A stretch of 64,000 bases of DNA, from positions 682,001-746,000 of the forward strand of contig NZ_CP182343.1 of assembly GCF_048571125.1 (NCBI RefSeq), in the 5' to 3' direction. Each line of letters begins with the position of its first letter. Positions within the stretch are counted from its first letter, which is position 1. The position numbers and the translations under genes are program-made. Source of the DNA: Arcobacter siniprincipis (GTDB lineage: Bacteria > Campylobacterota > Campylobacteria > Campylobacterales > Arcobacteraceae). Of this stretch, positions 7,963-16,384 are shown piece after piece. A model generated the notes under the pieces. It ran no database searches. It was given only the letters and a program-made list of their open reading frames with translations, and was not told the DNA's origin.

Positions 7963-9098
7963 TATTTGATATTGCAATTATAGGGGCAGGAGCAAGTGGC
8001 TTGATGCTTGCAACACACTTAAAAAATGATAATGTTTGTTTAATAGACACTAATGCAAAGGTTGGTGCAAAAATTAAAGTATCAGGTGGAGCAAAGTGTA
8101 ATATTACTAATAACAAAGTTTCGTCTAATAATTACCTAGGTGAAAATGATTTTGTATCTTCAGTTTTAAAAGAGTTTTCAAATGAAGACTTAATTAGATT
8201 TTTAAAAAAACAAAATTTAGATTTCAACCTTAATGAAAAAATTGTAAAAGGAACTTTTTTTTGTAATACTTCTCAAGATGTTATTGATATGTTTTCAAAA
8301 CTTATAAAAAATAAAAGAGTTTTTTTTAATACAACAGTAACAGATGTAAAGTATGAAGATTTCTATAAAATAAAAACAAACAATAAAACGATAGAAGCAA
8401 AAAAATTAGTAATAGCAAGTGGAGGTTTAAGTTATCAAAGTTTGGGTGCTAGTTCTATTGCTTTTGATATCGCAAAATCTTTTAATCATAAAATAAGTCC
8501 TTTAAATCCAGCCCTTGTAGGTTTTACTGTTCAAAAAGAACAGTTTTGGTTCAAAGAATTAAGTGGAATTTCTATGTTTGTAAAAGCAAGTGTGGAAAAT
8601 AAGAGTTTTGAAGGAGGTCTTCTTTTTGCCCATAAAGGAATAACTGGACCTGTGATTTTAAATAGTTCTTTATATTGGAAAAAAGGAAAGATGAGTATAG
8701 ACTTTTTGCCAAATAAAACTTTTAAATCCTTTTTAAAAGGTAATAAAAATATCTCTTCAAGTTTTAATCTGCCCAAAAGATTTATGCAAGAGTTTTTAAA
8801 ATCAGTTCAAATAGATGATAAAGCAATTAGTAGTTTGACAAAAGAAGAACTAGATAAATTGGAAGTTTTAAAAAACTATGAATTCGCACCTGCTGGAAAC
8901 TTTGGATATACAAAAGCAGAAGTTACAAAAGGTGGAGTAGAAGTTGAGCAAATAGATGTAAAAACTATGGAAAGCAAAATCAAAAAAGATTTATACTTTA
9001 TAGGTGAAGCTTTGGATGTAACAGGCGAACTTGGGGGATTTAACTTTCAGTTTGCTTTTTCTTCTGCTTATGTATGTGCAAAAGAGCTAAATAAATAG
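7962..9098 (+). CDS. HI0933-family FAD-dependent oxidoreductase, probable ATA start
   Basis: A flavoprotein of the HI0933 / aminoacetone-oxidase-like family (NAD(P)/FAD-dependent), about 378 residues. The FAD-binding GxGxxG motif (residues 8-13, IIGAGASG) lies upstream of the first conventional start (TTG at 8001), so the real gene must begin earlier. An in-frame stop at 7956-7958 leaves only ATA, ATT and similar codons. ATA at 7962 fits best: it lies 6 bases after AAGGA (7951-7955) and overlaps the kinase stop as TAATA. Other landmarks are GGAKCNITN near residue 32, ASGGLSYQSLG, and a C-terminal GEALDVTGELGGFNFQFA. The substrate is unknown. Confidence 0.85.
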   Translation: MFDIAIIGAGASGLMLATHLKNDNVCLIDTNAKVGAKIKVSGGAKCNITNNKVSSNNYLGENDFVSSVLKEFSNEDLIRFLKKQNLDFNLNEKIVKGTFFCNTSQDVIDMFSKLIKNKRVFFNTTVTDVKYEDFYKIKTNNKTIEAKKLVIASGGLSYQSLGASSIAFDIAKSFNHKISPLNPALVGFTVQKEQFWFKELSGISMFVKASVENKSFEGGLLFAHKGITGPVILNSSLYWKKGKMSIDFLPNKTFKSFLKGNKNISSSFNLPKRFMQEFLKSVQIDDKAISSLTKEELDKLEVLKNYEFAPAGNFGYTKAEVTKGGVEVEQIDVKTMESKIKKDLYFIGEALDVTGELGGFNFQFAFSSAYVCAKELNK

Positions 9099-9118
9099 AT
9101 TTATAAAGCTCTTTTTTT
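9080..9118. terminator. Terminator spanning the stop codons of two convergent genes
   Basis: A stem AAAAGAGCT (9080-9088) pairs with AGCTCTTTT (9107-9115), followed by further T residues. It overlaps the ends of both the oxidoreductase (stop at 9098) and the transporter permease (stop at 9101), so it is part of both coding regions. Confidence 0.7.
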
Positions 9119-9910
9119 GTTTATTTTTAGCGTTAAACTTAGTATAAATAAAACCAATGAAGTTACCACAATAGTAGCACCACTTGGTAAAGATATATAA
9201 AATGAGACAAAAAGCCCAATTACAACAGCTAAAACTGCAAAAAGTACTGCCAATAAGCAAGTTATAAAAAAGCTTTTTTCAAATTGCATTGCAGAAATTA
9301 CTGGCATAATCATTAAGGCACCTATTAATAGTACACCAATAATTTTTATGGATAATCCAACAGTAATTGCCACAAGTGAAACTAACATATAATTTAAAAA
9401 ACTTACATTTATTCCAGAAGCTTTTGCAACTTCTTCATCAAATGCTACAAAAAGTAATTTTTGATAATTATTGATAATAAAAAAAGCTGATAAAATTCCA
9501 AATATACAAATTGTCCAAATATCTTCTTTTGAAACAGCAACAATTGAACCAAAGAGATAACTAAATAAAGCTACATTAAAAGAGTTTGAAAGTGAAACTA
9601 TAATAATTGCAAGTGCAAGGGCTGAAGATAAAAATATTGATAAAATAGAATCAGAATATATATTATGGTTTTTTCTTAGGTATTCTATAAAAAGTGAAGC
9701 TAAAATGGCTATTAAAATTGCACTATATGTTGTTGAGATTGAGAATAAAAAACCAAGGGCAACACCAAGTAGGGAAATATGAGCTAAAGCATCAGATAAC
9801 ATAGAATACCTTCTTACAACTACAAAAGTACCTAAAGTAGGTGCTAAAATTGCTATAAAAATACCTGCTATAAAAGCTCTTATCATAAAAGAGTATTCAA
9901 AGATTTCCAT
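9101..9910 (-). CDS. znuB: Zinc/manganese-type ABC transporter permease
   Basis: The membrane subunit of a ZnuABC-type metal uptake system (ABC-3 family), 269 residues with about seven to eight membrane segments and the family pattern RRYSMLSDALAHISLLGVAL near the N-terminus. I prefer the ATG at 9910 over the frame start at 9934 because AAGGAAAT lies just before it and the longer start would overlap znuC. It is the last gene of znuA-znuC-znuB. The metal (Zn or Mn) is inferred from family only. Confidence 0.9.
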   Translation of the reverse strand: MEIFEYSFMIRAFIAGIFIAILAPTLGTFVVVRRYSMLSDALAHISLLGVALGFLFSISTTYSAILIAILASLFIEYLRKNHNIYSDSILSIFLSSALALAIIIVSLSNSFNVALFSYLFGSIVAVSKEDIWTICIFGILSAFFIINNYQKLLFVAFDEEVAKASGINVSFLNYMLVSLVAITVGLSIKIIGVLLIGALMIMPVISAMQFEKSFFITCLLAVLFAVLAVVIGLFVSFYISLPSGATIVVTSLVLFILSLTLKINKKRAL

Positions 9911-9918
9911 ATATTTCC

Positions 9919-10668
9919 TTAGTGATGATGACAAACAATATTAGTGTCAATGCCATATAATTTACTCATTTGTTTATTATTTAGTATTTCATGTGGAGTA
10001 TGGCAGGATAGAAGAGTTTGGTTAATACATAAAACTCTTTTTATATCATTTACAATCACTCCTAAATCGTGTGTAACAAAAAGTATTGTGATATTATCTT
10101 CTTTATTTAATTTTTTTAATATTTCATAGAATTTTGCTTGAGAATTGGTATCTACGCCTGTATTTGGCTCGTCAAGTATTAATAATTCTGGATTACTTAT
10201 AAGTGCTCTAGCTATCATTACTCTTTGTCTTTGACCACCTGAAAGTTCAGAAATTCTTCTATTTTTCAAATCAGTAATTTCAATTTTTTCCATAATAGAT
10301 TCAATTTTTTTATGATCTTCTTTTGATATTTTTGAAAACAAAGAAGTTTTATAGGCTAATCCAAGATTAATCACTTCTTGCACAGTAATAGGGAAACTAC
10401 TGTCAATTAAAGTTGCTCGTTGTGGTACATATCCAATTTTATAATATTGTTTGAATAAAGATTGTTTGGTATTAAATAGTTTAATATCTGAAATATTAGG
10501 ATTTATTAATCCCAATATTATTTTCATTAAGGTACTTTTACCACCACCATTGGGACCAATGATGGCAGCATATTCACCCCTTAATATTTCAAAAGATATA
10601 TCCAGAAGAATATCTTTATAGCATAGATTTTTTATATCAATTATGATGTCAGAGAATTTTATTGACAA
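9919..10668 (-). CDS. znuC: Zinc/manganese-type ABC transporter ATP-binding protein
   Basis: The 249-residue ATPase of the metal transporter. Walker A is GPNGGGKST (residues 38-46), the signature is LSGGQRQRV, Walker B is LLILDEP, and the switch His is in FVTHDLG. The chain ends in VCHHH, a small metal-binding tail. It overlaps the end of znuA by 10 bases, showing tight coupling. It drives uptake through ZnuB. Confidence 0.93.
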   Translation of the reverse strand: MSIKFSDIIIDIKNLCYKDILLDISFEILRGEYAAIIGPNGGGKSTLMKIILGLINPNISDIKLFNTKQSLFKQYYKIGYVPQRATLIDSSFPITVQEVINLGLAYKTSLFSKISKEDHKKIESIMEKIEITDLKNRRISELSGGQRQRVMIARALISNPELLILDEPNTGVDTNSQAKFYEILKKLNKEDNITILFVTHDLGVIVNDIKRVLCINQTLLSCHTPHEILNNKQMSKLYGIDTNIVCHHH

Positions 10669-11528
10669 TTCATTGCATCTTTTAATTTAGTTAAATTTTC
10701 TGTCATAATAGAAACAAAACCAACATTTTCTTCATTTTGTTTTTTAGTTATATTTTCAACTGGACTTAGTTCATCTGTTTTAACATTTGCTTCATCAGCA
10801 ATAGTTTTTGCTATTTTGTCACTTGCAAACTCTTCAAAAAATATTGTATGTATATTTTCTTTTTTTACTATTTTAATAAGTTCTGCAATTTGTTTAGCTG
10901 ATGGTTCTTCATCAGGAGACATACCAGAAATAGAGTATTGTGTTATTCCATAATCATTTGCTAAATATCCAAATGCATCATGATTTACTACAACTTTTCT
11001 GTTTTTACAAGTTTTTAAAGTCTGATATTTTGCTTGCAAAGTAGTTATTTCTTTTAGATATGTACTTGCATTTTTTTGATAACTTTTTTTGTTCGCAGGG
11101 TCTTTTTTGATTAAAAGAGATTCAATATTTTTTATCATCTTAATATAGTTATCAAAACTTAACCAATAATGAGGGTCATAAACTTTACCATCTTCAAACT
11201 CTTTGTGCGTAGCTAGTTTTACATGTTTGCTCATATCAAATGTTTTATCAGCTATTTCCATTGATTTTATAACTTTTGTACTCCAAGGTTCCATAACTTT
11301 ACCACTAGTTATAAATAAATCACTTTTTGATAAAAGTGCCATACTTTTTGGATTTGGTTCAAAATCATGGGGTTCTGTTCCAAATGGAATTAAATTATTT
11401 AGAACAACATTTTTCCCACCAACTTCTTTAACTACACTATATAGTGGATATATAGTTGTTGTAACTGTTAATTTAGCAAACAAAACTGATGATGCTAATA
11501 TACTTAATACTAAAATTTTCTTAAACAT
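10659..11528 (-). CDS. znuA: Zinc/manganese-type periplasmic binding protein
   Basis: The substrate-binding protein of the transporter, 289 residues with a signal peptide (residues 1-18, cleavage after ASSVLFA). Metal-ligand motifs of the ZnuA/TroA family are visible: EPHDFEPNPK, DPHYWLS, NHDAFGYLA and FFEEFASDK. The long His-rich loop typical of enterobacterial ZnuA is missing, so zinc versus manganese cannot be decided from this gene alone. Two copies of a palindromic operator lie 15-81 bases upstream, so the operon is likely repressed when the metal is plentiful. Confidence 0.9.
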   Translation of the reverse strand: MFKKILVLSILASSVLFAKLTVTTTIYPLYSVVKEVGGKNVVLNNLIPFGTEPHDFEPNPKSMALLSKSDLFITSGKVMEPWSTKVIKSMEIADKTFDMSKHVKLATHKEFEDGKVYDPHYWLSFDNYIKMIKNIESLLIKKDPANKKSYQKNASTYLKEITTLQAKYQTLKTCKNRKVVVNHDAFGYLANDYGITQYSISGMSPDEEPSAKQIAELIKIVKKENIHTIFFEEFASDKIAKTIADEANVKTDELSPVENITKKQNEENVGFVSIMTENLTKLKDAMNCQ

Positions 11529-11542
11529 TATTTTCCTTTATG

Positions 11543-11559
11543 ATGCAACTGAGTTGCAT
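11543..11559. promoter_or_regulatory. Palindromic operator, copy 1 (znuA proximal)
   Basis: ATGCAACT-G-AGTTGCAT is a perfect 8-bp inverted repeat around one central base, 15 bases upstream of the znuA start codon and just outside its Shine-Dalgarno site. A second near-identical copy lies 50 bp away. The pattern suggests a metal-responsive repressor (Fur/Zur-like or another dimer), not identified here. Confidence 0.75.
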
Positions 11560-11592
11560 TTGATTTTGGAATCATACATCCGAATTTCTTAA

Positions 11593-11609
11593 ATGCAACT
11601 TAGTTGCAA
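11593..11609. promoter_or_regulatory. Palindromic operator, copy 2 (znuA distal)
   Basis: ATGCAACT-T-AGTTGCAA repeats the motif at 11543 with a 7-bp perfect inverted repeat and one outer mismatch. Centres of the two copies are exactly 50 bp apart, close to five helical turns, so both face the same side of the DNA. It may also influence the divergent gene at 11689. Confidence 0.75.
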
Positions 11610-11688
11610 AAGAAAATTAAATTTTATTTTTAACCATTTATATTAGAATAATTAGATACTTTTATAGATATAATATTAAGGAATAAAG

Positions 11689-11847
11689 ATGTGTTTAGTA
11701 ATATCATTACTATCTTTTGCCATTGCATATAATTTTTATGATCCGACAAATTTAATACCAACAATTATAAGTTTTACAATTGGTATATTTTTTCTTTTGA
11801 CTATGCTTCGAAATATAAAAAATGAAAGAAGTAAAAGAAAAAACTAA
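11689..11847 (+). CDS. Small two-helix membrane protein of unknown function
   Basis: A 52-residue gene with AAGGA (11678-11682) 6 bases ahead of its ATG. The product starts MCLVISLLSFAIAYNFY, has a second hydrophobic stretch (TIISFTIGIFFLLTML) and a basic C-terminus (NERSKRKN), so it should sit in the inner membrane with the tail inside. Similar small proteins occur in Campylobacterota, but I know no function. It lies divergent from znuA and 46 bases ahead of the phosphodiesterase gene, with which it may be co-transcribed. Confidence 0.65.
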   Translation: MCLVISLLSFAIAYNFYDPTNLIPTIISFTIGIFFLLTMLRNIKNERSKRKN

Positions 11848-11893
11848 CTCTTTTATTGATACAATCCAAATTAGATAAATTAAGGGAAATAAT

Positions 11894-12706
11894 TTGAAAA
11901 TAGCATTTATTGGTGATATAGTTGGTAGACCAGGAAGAAAAATAATAGAACAATATTTAAAAAAATTAAGAGCAAAATATGAAATAGATTTTGTAATTGC
12001 AAATGGTGAAAATGCAAGTCATGGTTTTGGACTAACAGTTAAAAATGCCAATGAACTATTTAAAGTGGGAGTTGATTTAATTACAGGAGGGAATCACTCT
12101 TTTGATAAAAAACAAGAGATGATAAATCTAGTAACAACTCAAAATGTACTTAGACCAGCAAACTTTCCTGAAGCAATGCCAGGAGTTGGACATATGGTAT
12201 TTGATGTTGCTGGTGAAAAACTTGCAGTTATAAATTTAATGGGAAATTTTGCGATGCCAATTTGTGATAATCCTTTTAATAAAGCAACCCAAATTATGAA
12301 AGAACTCGAAGAACAAAATATCAAAAATATTTTTATAGATTTTCATGGTGAGGCTACAAGTGAAAAAAGAGTCATGGCCATGATGCTTAATGGAAAAGTG
12401 AGTGGTATTTGTGGAACTCACACTCATGTGGGAACTGATGATTTACAAATAGTTGATGGAACTACATATTTAAGTGATATTGGATTAACTGGTTGCAGAG
12501 ACAATGTCATAGGAATGGATGCAAAAAATCCAATAGATAAAGCAACAACTGGTTTAGGTGGGCATTTTACTATTTCAAGCTCATGTAAGTCTATTTTACA
12601 AGTTCTTGTGATGGATTTAGAAGATGGTAAATCAAAAGATGCCTTTAAAATAAAAATATTATGTGATAAAGAAGAAGAGATAATTACAAAGGCAATCTTT
12701 GAATAG
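11894..12706 (+). CDS. YmdB-type metallophosphoesterase (TIGR00282)
   Basis: A 270-residue cytoplasmic metallophosphoesterase. Metal-binding motifs in order are GDIVGRPGR (7-15), NGENASHGFGL, GGNHSFD, DFHGEATSEK and GTHTHVGT. Bacillus YmdB hydrolyses cyclic nucleotides and affects RNA turnover; the substrate in Campylobacterota is not known. The start is TTG at 11894, preceded by AGGGAAAT; no ATG lies near. Its stop overlaps the next gene by 8 bases. Confidence 0.9.
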   Translation: MKIAFIGDIVGRPGRKIIEQYLKKLRAKYEIDFVIANGENASHGFGLTVKNANELFKVGVDLITGGNHSFDKKQEMINLVTTQNVLRPANFPEAMPGVGHMVFDVAGEKLAVINLMGNFAMPICDNPFNKATQIMKELEEQNIKNIFIDFHGEATSEKRVMAMMLNGKVSGICGTHTHVGTDDLQIVDGTTYLSDIGLTGCRDNVIGMDAKNPIDKATTGLGGHFTISSSCKSILQVLVMDLEDGKSKDAFKIKILCDKEEEIITKAIFE

Positions 12707-13340
12707 TATTTTAAACTCATTTGATTTATATATTTTTTTAAATGCAAAAAATTTAATAGATTCAAAGTATAAATATTGGTGGCCAACAAACAGTGATTTT
12801 GAGGTCTTTATAGGCGCAATATTAACCCAAAATACAAAATGGACAAATGTAGAAAAATCTTTAGAAAACCTAACAAAACTAAAACTTTTTGATTTAGAAA
12901 AACTTTCAACAGTTGATACAGATGTTTTAATATCTGCAATTACTCCAAGTGGTTTTAAAAATCAAAAGTCAGTAAGAATCAAAAAAATATGCGAAAATAT
13001 ACTTGAAGAGTTTGGAGATTTTGAAACTTTTAAACAAAATGTCTCTAGGGAGTGGTTACTTTCTCAAAAAGGAATTGGGGCAGAAACTTGCGATGCAATT
13101 TTGTGTTATGCTTGTCATAAAGAAGAGATGGTCGTTGATTCTTACACAAATAGATTACTCAAAACTTTTGGATATGAGTTTGAAAGTTATGATGAACTCA
13201 AAGCTTGGTTAGAATATGGAATTAATGAAAATTTCGATAAAATTGAATCGCTTTATGATTATGATATTTCACTAAACATGATATATTGTAGATTTCATGG
13301 CAAAATTGTAGAATTCATGAAAAATCAAAAAAAGTCTTAA
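12699..13340 (+). CDS. Endonuclease III-family DNA glycosylase, MagIII-like
   Basis: A 213-residue HhH-GPD glycosylase of base-excision repair. The helix-hairpin-helix is QKGIGAETCDAIL and the catalytic Asp147 lies in VVDSYTNRLL. The Lys used by bifunctional endonuclease III for strand cleavage is replaced in the GIGAETCD segment, and the C-terminal 4-Cys iron-sulfur cluster is missing. Both traits match the 3-methyladenine glycosylase MagIII of Helicobacter pylori, a monofunctional enzyme of the same size. Start is TTG, overlapping the upstream gene. Confidence 0.85.
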   Translation: MNSILNSFDLYIFLNAKNLIDSKYKYWWPTNSDFEVFIGAILTQNTKWTNVEKSLENLTKLKLFDLEKLSTVDTDVLISAITPSGFKNQKSVRIKKICENILEEFGDFETFKQNVSREWLLSQKGIGAETCDAILCYACHKEEMVVDSYTNRLLKTFGYEFESYDELKAWLEYGINENFDKIESLYDYDISLNMIYCRFHGKIVEFMKNQKKS

Positions 13341-13353
13341 AGGATTTATAAAA

Positions 13354-14142
13354 ATGATTATTATTCCTCAAACTAAAGGTGGCGTTGGAAAATCAACAGT
13401 TGCTATGCAAGTAATAGCTCCATATTTATATAAAAAGCATGGAAAAAAGATTACTTACATAGAAATTGATGATGAGAATAATGATAGTCAATCATTTACA
13501 ACAACTCAAATAGTAAATAAAAGAATGTTAAGAACAAACAAAGTAAGTGATTTGGATGAGCTTATTTTAATGGATGATAATCATGAAATAATTATAGATG
13601 TTGGTGGAAATAAGACTTCATCATTGGTTTTAGAAGAGATTAAAAAAGTGGGTTCTTTTGGGAACTTGAAATGGATTATTCCTTTAGGTGATGGTGAACT
13701 TGATGGAAAAAATGCAATTGCAACTATGAAAAAAATAAGAAAAATAGAACAAAGCCCTGATGAAAATATTATATTTGCATTAAACCGTGCAATATCTATG
13801 GAAAAAGATTATGTGGAAGAACAATTTATAAATTTCTTTGGACATAAATATTTAGCTTCAAATACAGTAATGTATGATTTTATGAAAGATCCAAAATACT
13901 TTACAGTTAAAAATGATAAAGTAATTACAATGAGCAGATACCTAGGTAGTACAGTTTGGGAAATGGCACATAATAATACTGATTTTAGGGAAAAAGCTTT
14001 AAAGGCTAAAGAAGCTGGTGATGTTGCAAGTGCAAAAAAATATATATTTTTTAGAAGAGTACAATCTGAAGCACAAGATTATGTGTTAAATGTATTAAAT
14101 CCAATCTTTAAAGATTTGGATAAATGGTTAGAAAAAAAATAA
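13354..14142 (+). CDS. Orphan ParA/MinD-like ATPase
   Basis: A 262-residue protein with a deviant Walker A (KGGVGKST, residues 8-15) at the very N-terminus, as in ParA/MinD proteins, followed by ITYIEIDDEN and IIIDVGGNKT. The C-terminal half does not resemble chromosome-partition ParA, and no parB is nearby. It lies 13 bases after the glycosylase and is followed one base later by a coiled-coil membrane protein, which may be its partner. A role in positioning some cell structure is an inference. Confidence 0.75.
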   Translation: MIIIPQTKGGVGKSTVAMQVIAPYLYKKHGKKITYIEIDDENNDSQSFTTTQIVNKRMLRTNKVSDLDELILMDDNHEIIIDVGGNKTSSLVLEEIKKVGSFGNLKWIIPLGDGELDGKNAIATMKKIRKIEQSPDENIIFALNRAISMEKDYVEEQFINFFGHKYLASNTVMYDFMKDPKYFTVKNDKVITMSRYLGSTVWEMAHNNTDFREKALKAKEAGDVASAKKYIFFRRVQSEAQDYVLNVLNPIFKDLDKWLEKK

Positions 14143-14143
14143 C

Positions 14144-14395
14144 ATGAGTGATATGAGTTTCAAACAAGCAAAAGAGCTTGTTGAAAAATTAGAGTTAACA
14201 GAATTAACACTTAAAAAATCAACTGATGATATAGATAAATCAAGTAAAAAATTTAATGAAGCTTTAAAAATGCAAGAGCATTTATTGAAACTTATGCAAG
14301 AAAAAGACAAAAAACTAGATATTTTAAAACTATTAGTGGTTTTAAATATTGGGTTTATAGGTGGCTTACTTGCTGGAGTTTTTTTATTTAAATAA
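14144..14395 (+). CDS. Tail-anchored coiled-coil protein paired with the ParA-like ATPase
   Basis: An 83-residue protein starting one base after the ATPase stop. Residues 5-60 form a Lys/Glu/Leu-rich predicted coiled coil, and residues 62-82 form one membrane helix (VVLNIGFIGGLLAGVFLF) at the C-terminus. This suggests a membrane tether or activator for the ATPase. No known family recognised. Confidence 0.7.
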   Translation: MSDMSFKQAKELVEKLELTELTLKKSTDDIDKSSKKFNEALKMQEHLLKLMQEKDKKLDILKLLVVLNIGFIGGLLAGVFLFK

Positions 14396-14409
14396 TAGGG
14401 ATATTTATA

Positions 14410-15120
14410 ATGGGTAAACAAGAAAAAATAGTATCAATGTTCAATGACATAGCAGGAACTTATGATGTTGCAAATCGAGTTATGAGTATGGGGATTGATA
14501 AAAGTTGGAGAAATAAAGCTTGTAATTTAGCTTTTTCTTTTTATGGTAAAAACAAAATAGAAAAAATAATTGATGTGGCTTGTGGTACAGGTGATATGCT
14601 TACTACTTGGCAAAAAGTAGCAGATAAAAATGCCATAGAGATTCAAAATAGAGTTGGAGTTGATCCAAGTGTTGGAATGATGGATGTAGCAAAAGTAAAA
14701 CTACCAGAGGTTGAATTTATAGAAGCTGGTGCAGAATTACTTCCTTTTGATAGTGAAGTAGCTGATATAATTTCTATATCTTATGGAATTAGAAATGTTG
14801 TTAAAAGACAAGAGGCTTTCCATGAGTTTGCAAGGACTCTAAAAAAAGATGGACTTTTAGTTATTTTAGAGTTTACAAAAAATGAAAAAAACTCTCCACT
14901 TGATTATCTTACGGATTTTTATTTAAATAAAATTTTACCAACTGTAGGTGGACTTATTTCAAAAAATAAAGAAGCATACACATATTTACCAACTTCAATT
15001 GATGAATTTTTAACCCAAGACAATTTATGTTTAGAACTAAAAGAAGCAGGATTGGAACCTATTTATGTAAAAGGTTTTTCAATGAATATCTCAACACTAT
15101 TTATTGCAAGAAAGGTTTGA
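14410..15120 (+). CDS. ubiE: Ubiquinone/menaquinone biosynthesis C-methyltransferase
   Basis: A 236-residue class I SAM methyltransferase that methylates demethylmenaquinone to menaquinone, the last step of quinone synthesis. The start motif FNDIAGTYDVANRVMS, the SAM-binding DVACGTGDM (57-65), and the family motif YGIRNVVKRQEAFHE are clear. Campylobacterota make menaquinone by the futalosine route but still use UbiE. It follows the ParA-like pair by 14 bases and precedes xseA by 8. Confidence 0.95.
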   Translation: MGKQEKIVSMFNDIAGTYDVANRVMSMGIDKSWRNKACNLAFSFYGKNKIEKIIDVACGTGDMLTTWQKVADKNAIEIQNRVGVDPSVGMMDVAKVKLPEVEFIEAGAELLPFDSEVADIISISYGIRNVVKRQEAFHEFARTLKKDGLLVILEFTKNEKNSPLDYLTDFYLNKILPTVGGLISKNKEAYTYLPTSIDEFLTQDNLCLELKEAGLEPIYVKGFSMNISTLFIARKV

Positions 15121-15128
15121 TTTAACAT

Positions 15129-16316
15129 ATGAATCAAGCCATTAGTGTCTCAACACTAAATAATCAAATTAAGTCTTTACTTGAAACTACTTTTATAGGT
15201 GTATATGTTCAAGGGGAAATTTCTAACTTGACATATCACTCTTCAGGACATATATATTTCTCTGTAAAAGATGAAAACTCTACAATCTCTTGTGTAATGT
15301 TTAGGGGAAATGCTCAATATCTAAAGTTTAGATTAGAAGTAGGCATGAAAATTATAATCTCTGGAAGTATCACAGCATACATTCCAAGGGGAAATTATCA
15401 ATTAATGTGTACAAAAATTGATCCAGATGGACAAGGCTCACTTGCCCTTGCTTTTGAGCAATTAAAAGAGAAACTTCAAAAAGAGGGACTTTTTGGTTCA
15501 AATATTAAAAAAGCTCTTCCTAAATATCCTAAAAATATTGTAATGGTTACATCTCCAACGGGTGCTGCTATTGAAGATATGAAAAAAGTTGCACAAAATA
15601 GATGGCCTTTGGCAAATCTTATTTTAATTCCTACTTTAGTTCAAGGTGAAGCTTCAAAATTTGATATAGTAAACTCAATAAAAAAAGCTGATAGTTTAAA
15701 CTGTGATGTGATGATTGTAGGACGAGGTGGAGGAAGTATTGAAGACCTTTGGGCTTTCAATGAAGAAGTTGTAGCAAGGGCTATTTATGAAGCAAAAACA
15801 CCTGTAATATCAGCAGTAGGACATGAAGTTGATTTTTTAATCTCTGACTTTGTAGCAGATGTTAGAGCTGCAACTCCTTCAAATGCCATGGAAATCGCAC
15901 TTCCTGATAAAAATGAACATCTTCAATATTTGGATAATTTACAAGTAGAATTTGAAAATAGATTTAAAAGAGTTCTTTATAATAAAGAACAAGTATTATT
16001 AAATTACAGAAAATATTTTGAGCAACACTCATTAGACAAGAAATTTTCATTTATTAAAAAAGAGATAGATTATTTGAAATCAAACTTTTCTAATGCTTTA
16101 TCTCAAATATTAAGACAAAAGCAAAATGAATTGACTTATCTAAAAACTGCTTATGAATCAGCTCATCCAGACAAGAAAATAAAAGATGGATATGTTCAAA
16201 TTTCAAAAAACAATCAAGTCATTAGTTTAGAGAAAGTACAAGTTAATGAAGAAATAATATTAGAAAGTTCTAAATTGAAAGTTAGATGTAATATTTTAGA
16301 TATTAAAAATATATAA
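15129..16316 (+). CDS. xseA: Exodeoxyribonuclease VII large subunit
   Basis: The 395-residue large subunit of exonuclease VII, which degrades single-stranded DNA in repair. The N-terminal OB fold (about 5-105; ISNLTYHSSGHIYFSVKD) and the catalytic region (VTSPTGAAIEDM, VGRGGGSIEDLWAFNEE, SAVGHEVDF) are typical. The C-terminal helical part is shorter than in E. coli (456 residues). The small subunit gene xseB is not adjacent. Confidence 0.95.
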   Translation: MNQAISVSTLNNQIKSLLETTFIGVYVQGEISNLTYHSSGHIYFSVKDENSTISCVMFRGNAQYLKFRLEVGMKIIISGSITAYIPRGNYQLMCTKIDPDGQGSLALAFEQLKEKLQKEGLFGSNIKKALPKYPKNIVMVTSPTGAAIEDMKKVAQNRWPLANLILIPTLVQGEASKFDIVNSIKKADSLNCDVMIVGRGGGSIEDLWAFNEEVVARAIYEAKTPVISAVGHEVDFLISDFVADVRAATPSNAMEIALPDKNEHLQYLDNLQVEFENRFKRVLYNKEQVLLNYRKYFEQHSLDKKFSFIKKEIDYLKSNFSNALSQILRQKQNELTYLKTAYESAHPDKKIKDGYVQISKNNQVISLEKVQVNEEIILESSKLKVRCNILDIKNI

Positions 16317-16384
16317 AATTTAAGCTAAATATAGTAAAATATAACAAAAAATGGTAACACACTATTAATAGGAGTTCAGTTCAT

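Noticed and set aside
7548..8018. A 156-codon open frame on the minus strand
   Set aside because: It is antisense to the histidine kinase end and the oxidoreductase start, with no family features.
12699..13340. Endonuclease III (nth)
   Set aside because: No C-terminal iron-sulfur cysteine set and no catalytic lysine in the hairpin; the MagIII type fits better.
13354..14142. Chromosome-partition ParA
   Set aside because: No parB or parS nearby and a C-terminal half unlike ParA.
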